A stretch of DNA of 64,000 bases from contig NZ_JALLPO010000023.1 of the NCBI RefSeq assembly GCF_023276435.1, forward strand, positions 1-64,000, in the 5' to 3' direction. This DNA is from Sphaerisporangium perillae. Lineage in GTDB: Bacteria > Actinomycetota > Actinomycetes > Streptosporangiales > Streptosporangiaceae. A model generated the notes under the pieces. The model saw nothing but the letters and a program-made list of their open reading frames with translations, searched no databases and was not told the origin of the DNA. Within the stretch, counting starts at the first letter, position 1, and each line of letters begins with the position of its first letter. The translations under genes and the position numbers were made by a program. Of the stretch, positions 41,960-49,841 are shown piece after piece.

Positions 41960-42793
41960 ATGCGACACGCCACAGGCGAACACACGCCCGGCACCAGCGG
42001 CTACGACGCCGAACTACGGCGGCACAACGAGGTACTGCGCCGGGCTGTTGGCGTCCAGTTCCACGACCGCGTCCTCGACATCGGCTGTGGGACCGGGCAG
42101 ACGACCCGACAGGCCGCGCGTACGGCCCGGGCGGGCAGTGCGCTCGGGGTCGACGTCTCGGCGCCCGCGATCGAGCGCGCCCGCGAGCTGGCCCGGCCGG
42201 AAGGACTCCGCAACGTCACCTTCGAGCATGCCGACGCGCAGGTCCACCGCTTTCCGCAGGAGCGCTTCGACCTGGCGATCAGCAGGTTCGGCACGATGTT
42301 CTTCGACGACCCCGTCGCCGCGTTCGCCAACATCGGGCGGGCGCTGCGCCCGGCCGGGCGCCTGGTGATGATGGTTTGGCAGGCCCACGAGCGCAACGAG
42401 TGGGACGTCGCCATCCACCAATCCCTCGAAGCAGCCGAAGGGCCAGTAGCCGCCGCTTGCGACGGACCGGATCCGTTCTCGCTCGCCGACCCGCCGACCG
42501 TGAAGGAGATCCTGCAGGCCGCAGGGTTCGCCGGCGTCGCCTTCAGCGACGTCCACGAACCGGTCTACTACGGTCCGGACGTGGCCGCCGCCCTCGACTG
42601 GATCCGCGGCTTCACGTGCACCAGCGAAGTCCTGAAGCGGCTGGATCCCGCCGCCGCGACGCGCGCCGTCGAGCGTCTGCGCGTGGCGCTCGCCGCGCAC
42701 CTGAGCGACGACGGTGTCTGGTTCAACTCCCGCGCCTGGATCATCACCGCTCATCGCCACCGAGAGGGAACACAACCGCGCCCAGTCAGTTGA
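41960..42793 (+). CDS. class I SAM-dependent methyltransferase
   Basis: A 277-residue methyltransferase from ATG 41960 (AAGGG site upstream). Motif I is VLDIGCGTGQTTRQAAR near residue 37, followed by GVDVSAPAIERARE (acidic loop binding the ribose), FEHADAQVHRF and FDLAISRFGTMFFDDPVAAF. The C-terminal part has a domain typical of UbiE/MenG-like small-molecule methyltransferases. The substrate is unknown. It lies next to the nested insertion-sequence region and its downstream sequence is IS-derived. Confidence 0.88.
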   Translation: MRHATGEHTPGTSGYDAELRRHNEVLRRAVGVQFHDRVLDIGCGTGQTTRQAARTARAGSALGVDVSAPAIERARELARPEGLRNVTFEHADAQVHRFPQERFDLAISRFGTMFFDDPVAAFANIGRALRPAGRLVMMVWQAHERNEWDVAIHQSLEAAEGPVAAACDGPDPFSLADPPTVKEILQAAGFAGVAFSDVHEPVYYGPDVAAALDWIRGFTCTSEVLKRLDPAAATRAVERLRVALAAHLSDDGVWFNSRAWIITAHRHREGTQPRPVS

Positions 42794-42862
42794 TCAACCG
42801 AAAACTGTCAGCACCATCGCATAACCTGACCATGAACCGCGCCTATCGATTTACACCGGATT

Positions 42863-42902
42863 TCGGACGCCGCCCGAGAGGCTGAAGGACGTCGACTATG
42901 TG
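42863..42902 (+). pseudogene. mutator (IS256)-type transposase fragment, interrupted
   Basis: The plus strand reads PERLKDVDYV up to the 8-bp duplication ACTATGTG (42895-42902) and continues after the inserted element with YLWVGGIVA and a stop at about 44475. Joined, LKDVDYVYLWVGGI matches the region around the first catalytic Asp of mutator-type transposases (usual form DVDYVYLWVDGI). Only a few dozen residues remain. It is the target in which the ISL3 composite is inserted. Confidence 0.6.
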
Positions 42903-42905
42903 GGC

Positions 42906-43470
42906 TCATCGCATTTGGGGGTGTAGTTGGGGTCTGAAGCCTCCGGCTTCGAGCAGCGATCTGGCGACGTAGTTCGTCAGGTTGCGGAACCCGAGGGCGG
43001 AGCCGCGGAGGTGCTCGAGCCGGCCGTTTATCGCCTCGGTCGGGCCGTTGCCGATGCCGGGGTGGTCGAAGAACGCGAGCACGTCGGCGGCGCGCAGCTT
43101 CAGCGTCCGGGCCGAGCTTGCGGATCTCCTTCAGAGCGGCCGGGACGCCGCTGGCGACGGAGTCGATCACGGCCCGCATCATCTGCTTGCCCCTCTTCTT
43201 GCCGGGTTCGCGGTAGGCGGCGATGGCGCGCTGGTAGACGCCCCAGGTCGCCTCGACCTCGACATGGTCCTCGTCGGCGAACAGCGCCTCCAGCCGGGCG
43301 CGCTGCTTGTCGGTGAGCAGGCTCTCTCCGCGACGCGGCACTCGATCACCGCCCGGCCCGGCTCCAGCCGCTGCCCGACGGCCTCCAATCCGAGCTCCTC
43401 GAGGCGGCAGAACGCGGTCAGGTCAGGGGCGTCGAAGGTAGCGTGGGGGACGTCGAGGTCCTCCGTCGGA
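42906..43470 (-). pseudogene. ISL3-family transposase, internally deleted and frameshifted
   Basis: The minus strand begins near 43470 with PHATFDAPDLTAFCRLEEL and GLEAVGQRLEPGRAVIECRV. It jumps to SLLTDKQRARLEALFADED, EVEATWGVYQRAIAAYREP and AVIDSVASGVPAALKEI, then after a one-base shift near 43111 continues ADVLAFFDHPGIGNGPTEAI, HLRGSALGFRNLTNYVARS and GGFRPQLHPQMR with a stop at 42906-42908. The zinc-finger and most of the DDE core are gone. It forms the left copy of the composite. Confidence 0.85.
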
Positions 43471-43620
43471 CGATGAGCGTAGGAACCTGGAAGACCTCGA
43501 CACCCACCCCGCGATCGCCGCGCGCACCCCGACTCCACCCTCAACTGCGAAGAGCCGCTTTCCCTGCCCCACACTTCAGGAGCCGACGATGGATAGCTGC
43601 ACCCGACCACGTCCCGGGCT

Positions 43621-43893
43621 TTGGTGCATTCGAGCAACCATGTCGCGATCGCCGTCGTTGACTTCCACGGACGGCTCGGGATCGAGCGCGGTCGACAGTC
43701 ATTGGAGGCGAGACGATGGGTGGACGCGGCCGCGGAGATGAGGGACAAGGTGCTCGAGACAGGAGCAGAGGGCGTCGATGCCGCCAGGCACCTCGGTAAC
43801 GAGACCCTCGACCGGGCCAGATCGGTGACGGGCAAGCTCTCCAGCGGGATTGCCAAGCGAGCGCTCCGTCAGCGCGGCGACGAGGAAGGCTGA
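43621..43893 (+). CDS. short hypothetical protein inside the composite element
   Basis: A 90-residue frame (GTG starts at 43621 or 43726). From residue 36 it reads AAAEMRDKVLETGAEGVDAA, RHLGNETLDRARSVTGKLSS and GIAKRALRQRGDEEG, a helical, charged sequence with GC-biased third positions, so the last 55 residues may be truly coding. No family is recognised; the style recalls small phasin- or YtxH-like stress proteins. It would be cargo of the ISL3 composite. It could also be a chance frame. Confidence 0.35.
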   Translation: MVHSSNHVAIAVVDFHGRLGIERGRQSLEARRWVDAAAEMRDKVLETGAEGVDAARHLGNETLDRARSVTGKLSSGIAKRALRQRGDEEG

Positions 43894-44204
43894 GTGAGCG
43901 CCGACCGTCAGCCACGTGGGCTCTCCGGTTGGACTGGACCAGTGAGCGTCTCGAGCTCGGTGTGCCTCGACAGGCTTCACTCGAGCCGTTCTGGCCACGT
44001 CAGCGGCCACCTCGTCTGAGGTCCTCCCGGTGCTCTCGACCTACAGGACTTCAAGGCCGAGCGCCGGGTAGGACCGCGACTGTTCCTCTGCGGTCCTGAG
44101 CACTGCCGCCTGAACCTGGGGGGTGGCGCCCTCTGTCCCGTGTCACGGTTTCTGGCATGCCGGTTAGGAGAGGCGTGATCGGCTGAGCCAGGGAGGTGGC
44201 CATC

Positions 44205-44435
44205 GTGCCGAGACCGCCGCAGATCGCGCCGGAGAAGAAGATCAGGATCGTGCTGTCCGTGCTCGCCGGGGAGGTGACAATCGCGGAGGCGGCCCGCAAC
44301 GAGGGCGTCGCGGAGGTCTCGATCTCGAAGTGGCGAAACGAGTTCCTCGACGCCGGCAAACATGCGCTGACGGTGGGCCGGTCGCTGCTGGCGGCAGGCG
44401 GATTCAGGCCCCACCTACACCCTCGATTGCCATGA
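44205..44435 (+). pseudogene. chimeric transposase remnant: IS3-type HTH fused to ISL3 C-terminus
   Basis: From GTG 44205 (or GTG 44196) the frame reads APEKKIRIVLSVLAGEVTIA and EAARNEGVAEVSISKWRNEF then LDAGKHAL, a complete IS3/IS481-style helix-turn-helix start. It switches in frame to SLLAAGGFRPHLHPRL and a stop, the extreme C-terminus of an ISL3 transposase and part of the right inverted repeat of the composite. One IS inserted into or recombined with another; neither catalytic domain remains. Confidence 0.75.
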
Positions 44436-44475
44436 GCCACTATGTGTACCTGTGGGTCGGCGGCATAGTCGCGTG

Positions 44476-44506
44476 ACACGCTGATCCACACGTGTTGACT
44501 ATTTCT
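44476..44506 (+). repeat. 31-bp direct repeat, left copy
   Basis: CACGCTGATCCACACGTGTT followed by GACTATTTCTC. It matches 45267-45297 at about 27 of 31 positions in the same orientation. The two copies bracket the methyltransferase gene 44566-45261. Confidence 0.75.
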
Positions 44507-44565
44507 CGCCAATGAGTCATGAGTGACGGCACGGAATCGCTCACCGGGCCGACCAGTCCCGCAGT

Positions 44566-45261
44566 CTAGATCCGTTTGATTGTCGCGAACCAGGCCGGTG
44601 CCCCGTCGTCGTGGTATCTCGTCTGAACCCGGTCTGGTTCGATGGCGGCGACATTCCATCCATTGCTGGGGTTGAACGCCGCTCTCAGCTCTTCCTGACT
44701 GATGGGGTGCGGGCCAGTATCGGGACCATCGTCACTGAAGCACAACACATACAGGGTTCCATCGTGCTCGGTCACCGACGCTAGACTCGCCACGTATCCT
44801 GGTCGCTCGTCGCCGTCGAAGGTGTGGAACAGTCCACAGTCCAGCACTGTCTCAAACCTGCGCCCCAAACGCTCCAGCTGGAACGCGTCAGCCGCAGCGA
44901 ACTCAACCTCGATCCCACGGTCGCCGGCCTTCGCTCGGGCGATCACCAGTGCCGTCTCAGCCACGTCAACGCCCAGAACCGACAATCCCAGCGAGGCGAC
45001 GTGAAGAGCGTTCTCGCCGGTCCCGCAGCCCGCATCGAGCACCGCTCCGGCGAATCCGCCTTCGGATGCCAAACGCACTATCGCTGGCTGCGGCCGGCCA
45101 ATATCCCAAGGCGCAGGGCCGTCGTGGTACGACGCGTCCCAGGGCAGTCCCGTCAGCCGTTCGTGACTGGTTGGGTGCCGACCACTGAACGGATCGTCAG
45201 CGAGGGTTCCTGGTCGCTCCGACAACTCGTCCCCTTCCTTCAACCGATCTTGCCACCTCAT
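44566..45261 (-). CDS. class I SAM-dependent methyltransferase (thiopurine/tellurite-resistance-like)
   Basis: A 231-residue methyltransferase from ATG 45261 (ATG 45279 is possible). The fold markers are YHDGPAPWDIGRPQPAIVRL, motif I VLDAGCGTGENALHVASLGL, GVDVAETALVIARAKA, FAAADAFQLERLG and VLDCGLFHTFDGDERPGYV. The PWDIGRPQPA block is typical of actinomycete methyltransferases annotated as TehB- or UbiE-like. It is bracketed by 31-bp direct repeats, suggesting movement or duplication as a cassette. The substrate is unknown. Confidence 0.88.
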   Translation of the reverse strand: MRWQDRLKEGDELSERPGTLADDPFSGRHPTSHERLTGLPWDASYHDGPAPWDIGRPQPAIVRLASEGGFAGAVLDAGCGTGENALHVASLGLSVLGVDVAETALVIARAKAGDRGIEVEFAAADAFQLERLGRRFETVLDCGLFHTFDGDERPGYVASLASVTEHDGTLYVLCFSDDGPDTGPHPISQEELRAAFNPSNGWNVAAIEPDRVQTRYHDDGAPAWFATIKRI

Positions 45262-45266
45262 CGTGG

Positions 45267-45297
45267 CACGCCGATCCACAGGTCTTGACTATTCCTC
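45267..45297 (+). repeat. 31-bp direct repeat, right copy
   Basis: CACGCCGATCCACAGGTCTT followed by GACTATTCCTC. Compared with 44476-44506 the differences are single scattered bases, so the repeats are old. It lies just upstream of the methyltransferase start and would form part of its leader. Confidence 0.75.
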
Positions 45298-45460
45298 AGC
45301 GACTCCACGAAAGCCGGTGAACATCAGTTATGTGCCTCAAGTCTGCCGGACGGCGACCCGCTAGCTCTCATTAGATTAGCTGCCAGTTAGGCGCGATGAA
45401 GTTGTTCTCCGGCGCGGGTGATGATCAGCTCGGGTACGACGGCTCGAGCGGACAGCCTGA

Positions 45461-45903
45461 TCATCCGATCTCGACGCCGCCCCATCCATAGTGGACGACG
45501 TTGCCGTCGACCTGCGCGGGATGACCGACCGGGAGAGCCGCGTTCGGCAATGGCGGGATCGGCACGCTGTCCCAGTTCAGCAGACCGTCACCACCCTCGA
45601 CCACAGGAGCCAGGTCGGCGGCGCCCAAACGCTCGCCCGAGGCGCAGGTGGTCAGCAGGTAGCCACTGAGATGACCGAACATCCGGTAGGAGCCCTCGCA
45701 GGCCCACCGTAGTTCGCCGGGATCGGTCACGATCAACTGCTCAAGTGTGCCAGCAGAGCCGCCCCAATGCTCTGCCTCGATCAGGTAGAAGCTGAATCCG
45801 TCCGCCAGCGTCGGATCGAACTCGCCCCACAGCGCGGCGAGGCCGGCGCGCGCCGCCGGATGGGCCGGGTGTGCGCGCAAAACGCGCTCGTACAGTTCAG
45901 GGA
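45461..45903 (-). pseudogene. truncated conserved protein of unknown function (5' end lost at IS junction)
   Basis: The minus strand reads PELYERVLRAHPAHPAARA at the broken end, then GLAALWGEFDPTLADGFSFY and LIEAEHWGGSAGTLEQL, then GSYRMFGHLSGYLLTTCASG, ending YGWGGVEIG. There is no stop between the break near 45903 and the end at 45461. The open frame begins inside helix-like sequence next to the IS5 transposase remnant, so the true N-terminus is missing. The family was not identified. A TTG at about 45880 could restart translation. Confidence 0.55.
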
Positions 45904-45908
45904 CTGAA

Positions 45909-46184
45909 GATCACCTGCGGGTGCTGGGTGATCTGGGCTACGAGGGTGAGGCCGACACCATCACGGTGGCGTTCAAAAAGCCCAAGGGTGGCGAACTCAC
46001 CGACGTCCAGAAGACCTTCAACAAGGCCCACAACGGCGTCCGCGCCATCGGCGAACGCGGCAACTCCCTGCTCAAGACCACCTTCAAGGCCCTACGCAAC
46101 GTCAGCCTCTGCCCATGGAAGATCGGCAAGATCGCCGCAGCCGCTCTCGTGCTTTTGCACTTCGAGCACGACCGCACCACCTGA
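45909..46184 (+). pseudogene. IS5-family transposase, C-terminal fragment
   Basis: The plus strand reads EDHLRVLGDLGYEGEADTI, VAFKKPKGGELTDVQKTFNK, RAIGERGNSLLKTTFKAL and ends LLHFEHDRTT with TGA at 46182-46184. This is the final third of a DDE_4 (IS5/IS112-like) transposase including the last acidic region (RAIGERGN, with catalytic Glu). The N-terminal two thirds are absent, the break coinciding with the truncated gene on the other strand. Confidence 0.85.
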
Positions 46185-46348
46185 TCACCCAACGCCACAG
46201 ATCGTTACGCGGAAAGGCTCAGTGGGTCCCCGCCGAGAGCACGAAGTAATGGGCAGCGGCTCGACACGCCCAACCGCCGGAACTAAAGCATGCAAATCAA
46301 CATCGATGGACGCTGGGCGGACGCGGGTCCCCCCGGTCTGTGCGGGCG

Positions 46349-46399
46349 CGTCCCGGCGGGCGCGAGGCGTCCCGGCGGGCTCGGCGCGTCCCGGCGGGC
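46349..46399. repeat. three tandem copies of a 19-bp GC repeat
   Basis: CGTCCCGGCGGGC starts at 46349, 46368 and 46387, an exact 19-bp period. It lies in the noncoding gap between the IS5 fragment and the kinase gene. Confidence 0.75.
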
Positions 46400-46414
46400 T
46401 CGGGGGTGTTCCTC

Positions 46415-47413
46415 CTACATCGAGCCGAGATAGCGCTCGGCCAGCTCGCAGCTTCCCTCGGTGTAGCCGGCGCCCAGCTCTCTGGCGATGTCGACGGCGG
46501 GGTGGGAGCCGACCCAGGCGACGAGCAGGAGCCGGCGCATCATGATGAAGGTCCAGATCTCCTTCTCGTCGTCCCCCGGCAGGCCGAGCACGGTGCGGTA
46601 GCCGCGCAGCCAGGAGTCGATCAGCTCAGGGACCCGGGGATGATGCTCGATGAAGCTGACGGCGGCGGCGAGGTCGTAGAGGTACCAGCCGAGGCCGCAG
46701 TCGTCGAAGTCGATCACCGTGGTGCCGCCCGCGCCGTCGACGAGCAGGTTGGCGAGGCGCAGGTCGGCGTGGATCAGCCCGTACCGCCCGGGCCCCTTGC
46801 CGAACGCGGCCAGCCGGTCGCGCAGCGCGCGCTCCAGCCTGGACAGCACGGCGCGCGCCTCGCGGTCGACGCCGGCGCCGTCCCGCCACCTGCCCCAGCG
46901 GGGCGCCGGGCCGAACGCGGCGTCCTCGTCCCAGTGGAACCGGGTGAAGGCGGCCGGCCGCGTCCAGTTCCGGGCGTGCCGGTGCATGCGGGCGGTGATC
47001 GCGCCGAGCCGCTCGAAGTGCTCGTCCAGGCGGTCCTCGGCCGGCTCGGTTCCGGGGACGTAGGCGAACATCACGCAGTCGCGCGGCGCCGAGCCGGGAT
47101 CGGCGACGGTGAGCACCCTCGAGCCGTCCCGCGCGGGGATCACCGCCGGGGTCGGCACGCCGGCCTCCTCACGCAGCGCCGCCAGCCAGTCCAGCTCGGA
47201 GACGATGGCCTCGCGCGAGTGGTAACCGAGCCGGTGTACGCGCAGGATCGTGCGCCTGTCGTCATCGGTGACGAGGAAGGTGGCGTTCTCCGACACGTTG
47301 ATGAGCTTCAGGCCGGCCTCGGGCGGCAGGTCGTAGTGCCGCAGGGCCCGCCGGGCGGCCCGCTCGACGCGCGCGAGCACCTCGTCCCCGCCCGACAGGT
47401 CGTGGACCTCCAT
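46415..47413 (-). CDS. aminoglycoside-phosphotransferase-family kinase (homoserine/choline-kinase type)
   Basis: A 332-residue kinase of the APH fold. LINVSENATFLVTDDDRRTI contains the nucleotide loop, ILRVHR the ATP-positioning lysine/arginine region, YGLIHADLRLANLLVDG near residue 215 the catalytic HxDxxxxN, and TVIDFDDCGLGWYLYDLA the metal-binding aspartate. This type phosphorylates small hydroxylated substrates such as homoserine-like or amino-sugar compounds and is not necessarily a resistance gene. ATG 47413 is well placed. It is divergent from the SDR at 47665. Substrate unknown. Confidence 0.9.
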   Translation of the reverse strand: MEVHDLSGGDEVLARVERAARRALRHYDLPPEAGLKLINVSENATFLVTDDDRRTILRVHRLGYHSREAIVSELDWLAALREEAGVPTPAVIPARDGSRVLTVADPGSAPRDCVMFAYVPGTEPAEDRLDEHFERLGAITARMHRHARNWTRPAAFTRFHWDEDAAFGPAPRWGRWRDGAGVDREARAVLSRLERALRDRLAAFGKGPGRYGLIHADLRLANLLVDGAGGTTVIDFDDCGLGWYLYDLAAAVSFIEHHPRVPELIDSWLRGYRTVLGLPGDDEKEIWTFIMMRRLLLVAWVGSHPAVDIARELGAGYTEGSCELAERYLGSM

Positions 47414-47664
47414 GCGTTCTCCTTGCGGTCGCGGCCTCCGGCCGCCGGGGTAGGGCGGGCGGCGGATCCGATCCTAAGGACGTCCCCGAGCGGGATGCGC
47501 CAAGAGCCCTGCGCCGCGACGGCCACCGGCGCGGAAGCCGCCTCGGGCCGGCGCCCGTGGCGGCGCCGACCCGAGAGGGGTGGCCGGACCGCCGGCAAGA
47601 AGCCCTCCACATAGCGGCCTCCCTCCTGCCAAGGCTGCCCGGCGGGCTTGTTAGCCTCTGCGAA

Positions 47665-48411
47665 ATGAACGGACGAAAGGTACTTATCACCGGGGCGTCG
47701 CGGGGGATCGGGCGGGCGGTGGCCGCCGCGTTCGCGGCCGAGGGAGACCGGGTCGCGATCCACCATCGGGGCTCCGCCGAACTAGCCGAGCAGGTGCGCG
47801 CCGAACTGCCCGGAGACGGCCACGTCGTCGTCCAGGCCGACATCGCCGACCCCGAGCAGGTGCGGCGCATGGTCGACGAGGCGGCTGAGGCGCTGGGCGG
47901 CATCGACGTGCTGGTCAACAACGCCGGGGTCTTCTTCCACCACCCCATCACGGAGATCACATACGAGGAGTGGCAGGCGGCCTGGAAGCGGACACTCGAT
48001 CTGAACCTGGTCGGCGCGGCCAACGTCACCTGGTGCGCCGTACGGCACATGTCGCCCGGCGGCCGGATCGTCAACGTGTCCTCGCGAGGCGCGTTCCGCG
48101 GCGAACCGGAAGGCCCCGCGTACGGGGCGAGCAAGGCGGGCCTGAACGCCCTCGGCCAGTCGCTCGCCATCGCCCTGGCCCCGCATGGCATCGCCGTGGG
48201 CACCGTGGCGCCGGGCTTCGTCGAGACCGACATGACCAACGAGCACCTCAAGCCACCACGCGGCGACGCGATCCGCGCCCAGAGCCCCTTCGGCAGGGTC
48301 GCCCGGCCCGAGGAGATCGCCACCGCCGTCCTCTACCTCGCCTCACCGGGAGCCGAATGGGCCAGCGGCACCATCATCGACCTTAACGGCGCCTCCTACC
48401 TGCGCAGCTGA
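47665..48411 (+). CDS. short-chain dehydrogenase/reductase (FabG-like)
   Basis: A 248-residue classic SDR from ATG 47665. VLITGASRGIGRAVAAAF binds NAD(P), GIDVLVNNAGVFFHHPI follows, the catalytic Ser is in NVSSRGAF near 140, and YGASKAGLNALGQSLA carries Tyr-x-x-x-Lys near 155-159. The end GASYLRS marks the C-terminus. The last 60 bases of the gene are repeated imperfectly just beyond the stop. Substrate unknown; it is divergent from the kinase gene. Confidence 0.9.
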   Translation: MNGRKVLITGASRGIGRAVAAAFAAEGDRVAIHHRGSAELAEQVRAELPGDGHVVVQADIADPEQVRRMVDEAAEALGGIDVLVNNAGVFFHHPITEITYEEWQAAWKRTLDLNLVGAANVTWCAVRHMSPGGRIVNVSSRGAFRGEPEGPAYGASKAGLNALGQSLAIALAPHGIAVGTVAPGFVETDMTNEHLKPPRGDAIRAQSPFGRVARPEEIATAVLYLASPGAEWASGTIIDLNGASYLRS

Positions 48412-48479
48412 CGACCGTGGGCGAGCGGCACCAACGTCGACCCGAACAGCGCTTCTGCCTGCAGAGCTGACGACCGTGG
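48361..48479 (+). repeat. imperfect 59-bp tandem duplication of the SDR 3' end
   Basis: Bases 48361-48420 (the last 17 codons, the stop and nine more bases) recur at 48421-48479 with several substitutions and one single-base loss. Shared landmarks are AGCGGCACC, TCGACC and AGCTGACGACCGTGG. The downstream copy has diverged and is not translated. Confidence 0.75.
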
Positions 48480-48933
48480 GCGGCCACCGCGCTGCCGGGG
48501 CGGGCTCGTCGCTTCCATGGTTCGACATGCGTGCGGGCGGCCATGCCTGTTCGCCGGGTATCGATCGCTTGCTGTTCGGCGGGTATCGATTGCTCGACGT
48601 TCTGTGGATGGTCACAACCTGGGTGGGTCGCCTTGCTCGCCCACCCAGGTGCATGCCGGGTGGGCCATTGAGCCGTTCCTCGACGGCCTACCGTTCTCTA
48701 CATCAGGGCAGAGCTTGAGAATCGCGCCGCCCAAGAACGTGCACCGGTTTCCCGCCATACCCCGGCGCCGGCTTCGCCGTACCTCTTCTCGCCGCCTCGG
48801 CGCCGGATATACGTCCATCACCACGGGCGGGACGAGAAGCCCAGCGGTGAAGCAGGGGGTACCGCGTTAATGGTGCCTGCGGCTCGGTCGTCGATTCCTA
48901 CCCGTCCTCTTGATTCTGCGTGGGCACCGTCCG
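48412..48933. other. 522-base noncoding gap between SDR and CoA-lyase genes
   Basis: No convincing gene is present; the frames that exist lack codon bias. It holds the second copy of the SDR tail duplication and a perfect 11-bp hairpin, ACCTGGGTGGG (48617-48627) with CCCACCCAGGT (48640-48650), 12-base loop, no T-run, which may terminate one of the converging transcripts. Confidence 0.6.
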
Positions 48934-49758
48934 CTAAACGGCCGGCGTGGAAGCGACGCCAGGGGCGCGGACGGCGTCGGTGAGGACGCTTCTGGCTTGG
49001 CGGACGACGGCCTCGTCGACGAAGCGGCCGTCAGGGAGGGCGACCGCGCCGACTCCGGCGGCGGCCACGACCTCGTTGGCCGCCGCGACCTCCTCCTCGG
49101 TGGGACGGTACGCGGCTTCGATGACCGCGAGCTGGGCCGGGTGGATCGCCGCCCGGCCGCGAAAGCCCATGGCTCGACCGGCGCGGCAGGACTCGGCCAG
49201 CCCCTCCAGGTCACGGAAGTCGGTGTAGACGGACTGGGCGGGGGCGGGCAGCCCTGCGGCGCGGGCGGCGACCACGACGCGGGACCGCGCCCAGGCAAGG
49301 CCGGCCTCGTCGCTCACGCCAAGGTCGGCCCGCAGGTCGGCCTCCCCAAGGCCGACGCTCGCCACGGCCGGGTCGGCCGAGGCGATCTCGTACGCCCGTT
49401 CCAGGCCGAGGGCGGACTCGATGAGGGGGTGCAGGGCGACGCCGGGGACGGCCCGCGCGATGTCGCGTATCTCGTCGGCGGACTCGGCCTTCGGCACCCG
49501 GATCCCGGCCGTGCTCACGCACAGGGCGCCGATGGCGTGCAGGTCGGCCTGGCCGTACGGGGTGCGCACGTCGTTGATCCGGATCTGCACGCGAGGCTGC
49601 GGGGTGGCGAGCAGCGCGACGACCTCGGCCCTGGCCTGACCCTTGTGCTCGGGCGCGACGGCGTCCTCCAGGTCGACGATCACGACGTCGGCGGGACCGG
49701 CGAGCGCCTTGGCCACGAGCGCGGGCCGGTCGGCGGGCGCGTACAGCCAGGTGAGCAT
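48934..49758 (-). CDS. CitE-like CoA ester lyase (HpcH/HpaI family)
   Basis: A 274-residue TIM-barrel lyase from ATG 49758, which overlaps a TGA (TGATG). The CitE/MCL features are WLYAPADRPALVAKAL, DVVIVDLEDAVAPEHKGQAR (metal Glu/Asp), GIRVPKAESADEIRDIA, LIESALGLERAYEIA and the flavoured terminal region GFRGRAAIHPAQLAVIEAAY. These cleave or condense acetyl-CoA or propionyl-CoA with keto acids (malyl-CoA or citramalyl-CoA type). It is co-directional and almost contiguous with a class III CoA-transferase, which could supply the CoA thioester. Confidence 0.9.
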   Translation of the reverse strand: MLTWLYAPADRPALVAKALAGPADVVIVDLEDAVAPEHKGQARAEVVALLATPQPRVQIRINDVRTPYGQADLHAIGALCVSTAGIRVPKAESADEIRDIARAVPGVALHPLIESALGLERAYEIASADPAVASVGLGEADLRADLGVSDEAGLAWARSRVVVAARAAGLPAPAQSVYTDFRDLEGLAESCRAGRAMGFRGRAAIHPAQLAVIEAAYRPTEEEVAAANEVVAAAGVGAVALPDGRFVDEAVVRQARSVLTDAVRAPGVASTPAV

Positions 49759-49841
49759 CAGATCACTCCCTTGGCGGACATGGAGGGGAAGCGCGGCGTG
49801 ACTTCGTCGCCATGACCGGCCGGCATCAGATCACTCCCTTG
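49755..49841. repeat. 19-bp direct repeat bracketing the CoA-lyase start and the CoA-transferase stop
   Basis: GCATCAGATCACTCCCTTG occurs identically at 49755-49773 and 49823-49841. On the minus strand each copy reads KGVI then TGA, so the final codons of the CoA-transferase are duplicated in front of the lyase gene, creating TGATG coupling at the lyase start. Confidence 0.7.

Larger units (their letters stand above)
42903..44438. mobile_element. composite of two inverted ISL3-type remnants with 8-bp target duplication
   Basis: Identical direct repeats ACTATGTG flank the unit (42895-42902 and 44439-44446). The outer ends (42903-42932 and, on the minus strand, 44438-44409) are 30-bp inverted repeats matching at about 25 positions, each starting GGCTCAT. 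A further inner inverted repeat ends at 43556 (minus-strand start GGCTCT), marking the inner end of the left ISL3 copy. Both copies carry ISL3 transposase C-termini pointing outward. The duplication shows the whole 1.5-kb unit inserted as one piece. Confidence 0.75.

Noticed and set aside
46349-46399. 19-bp repeats considered as replication or plasmid iterons
   Set aside because: Only three GC-rich copies with no replication gene or AT-rich zone nearby.
46415-47413. Antibiotic-resistance gene interpretation of the APH-fold kinase
   Set aside because: The fold is shared by many metabolic kinases and no resistance-specific context is present.
48517-48870. 117-residue open frame in the gap after the SDR gene
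   Set aside because: Codon use is not biased and no motif or ribosome-binding site is visible.
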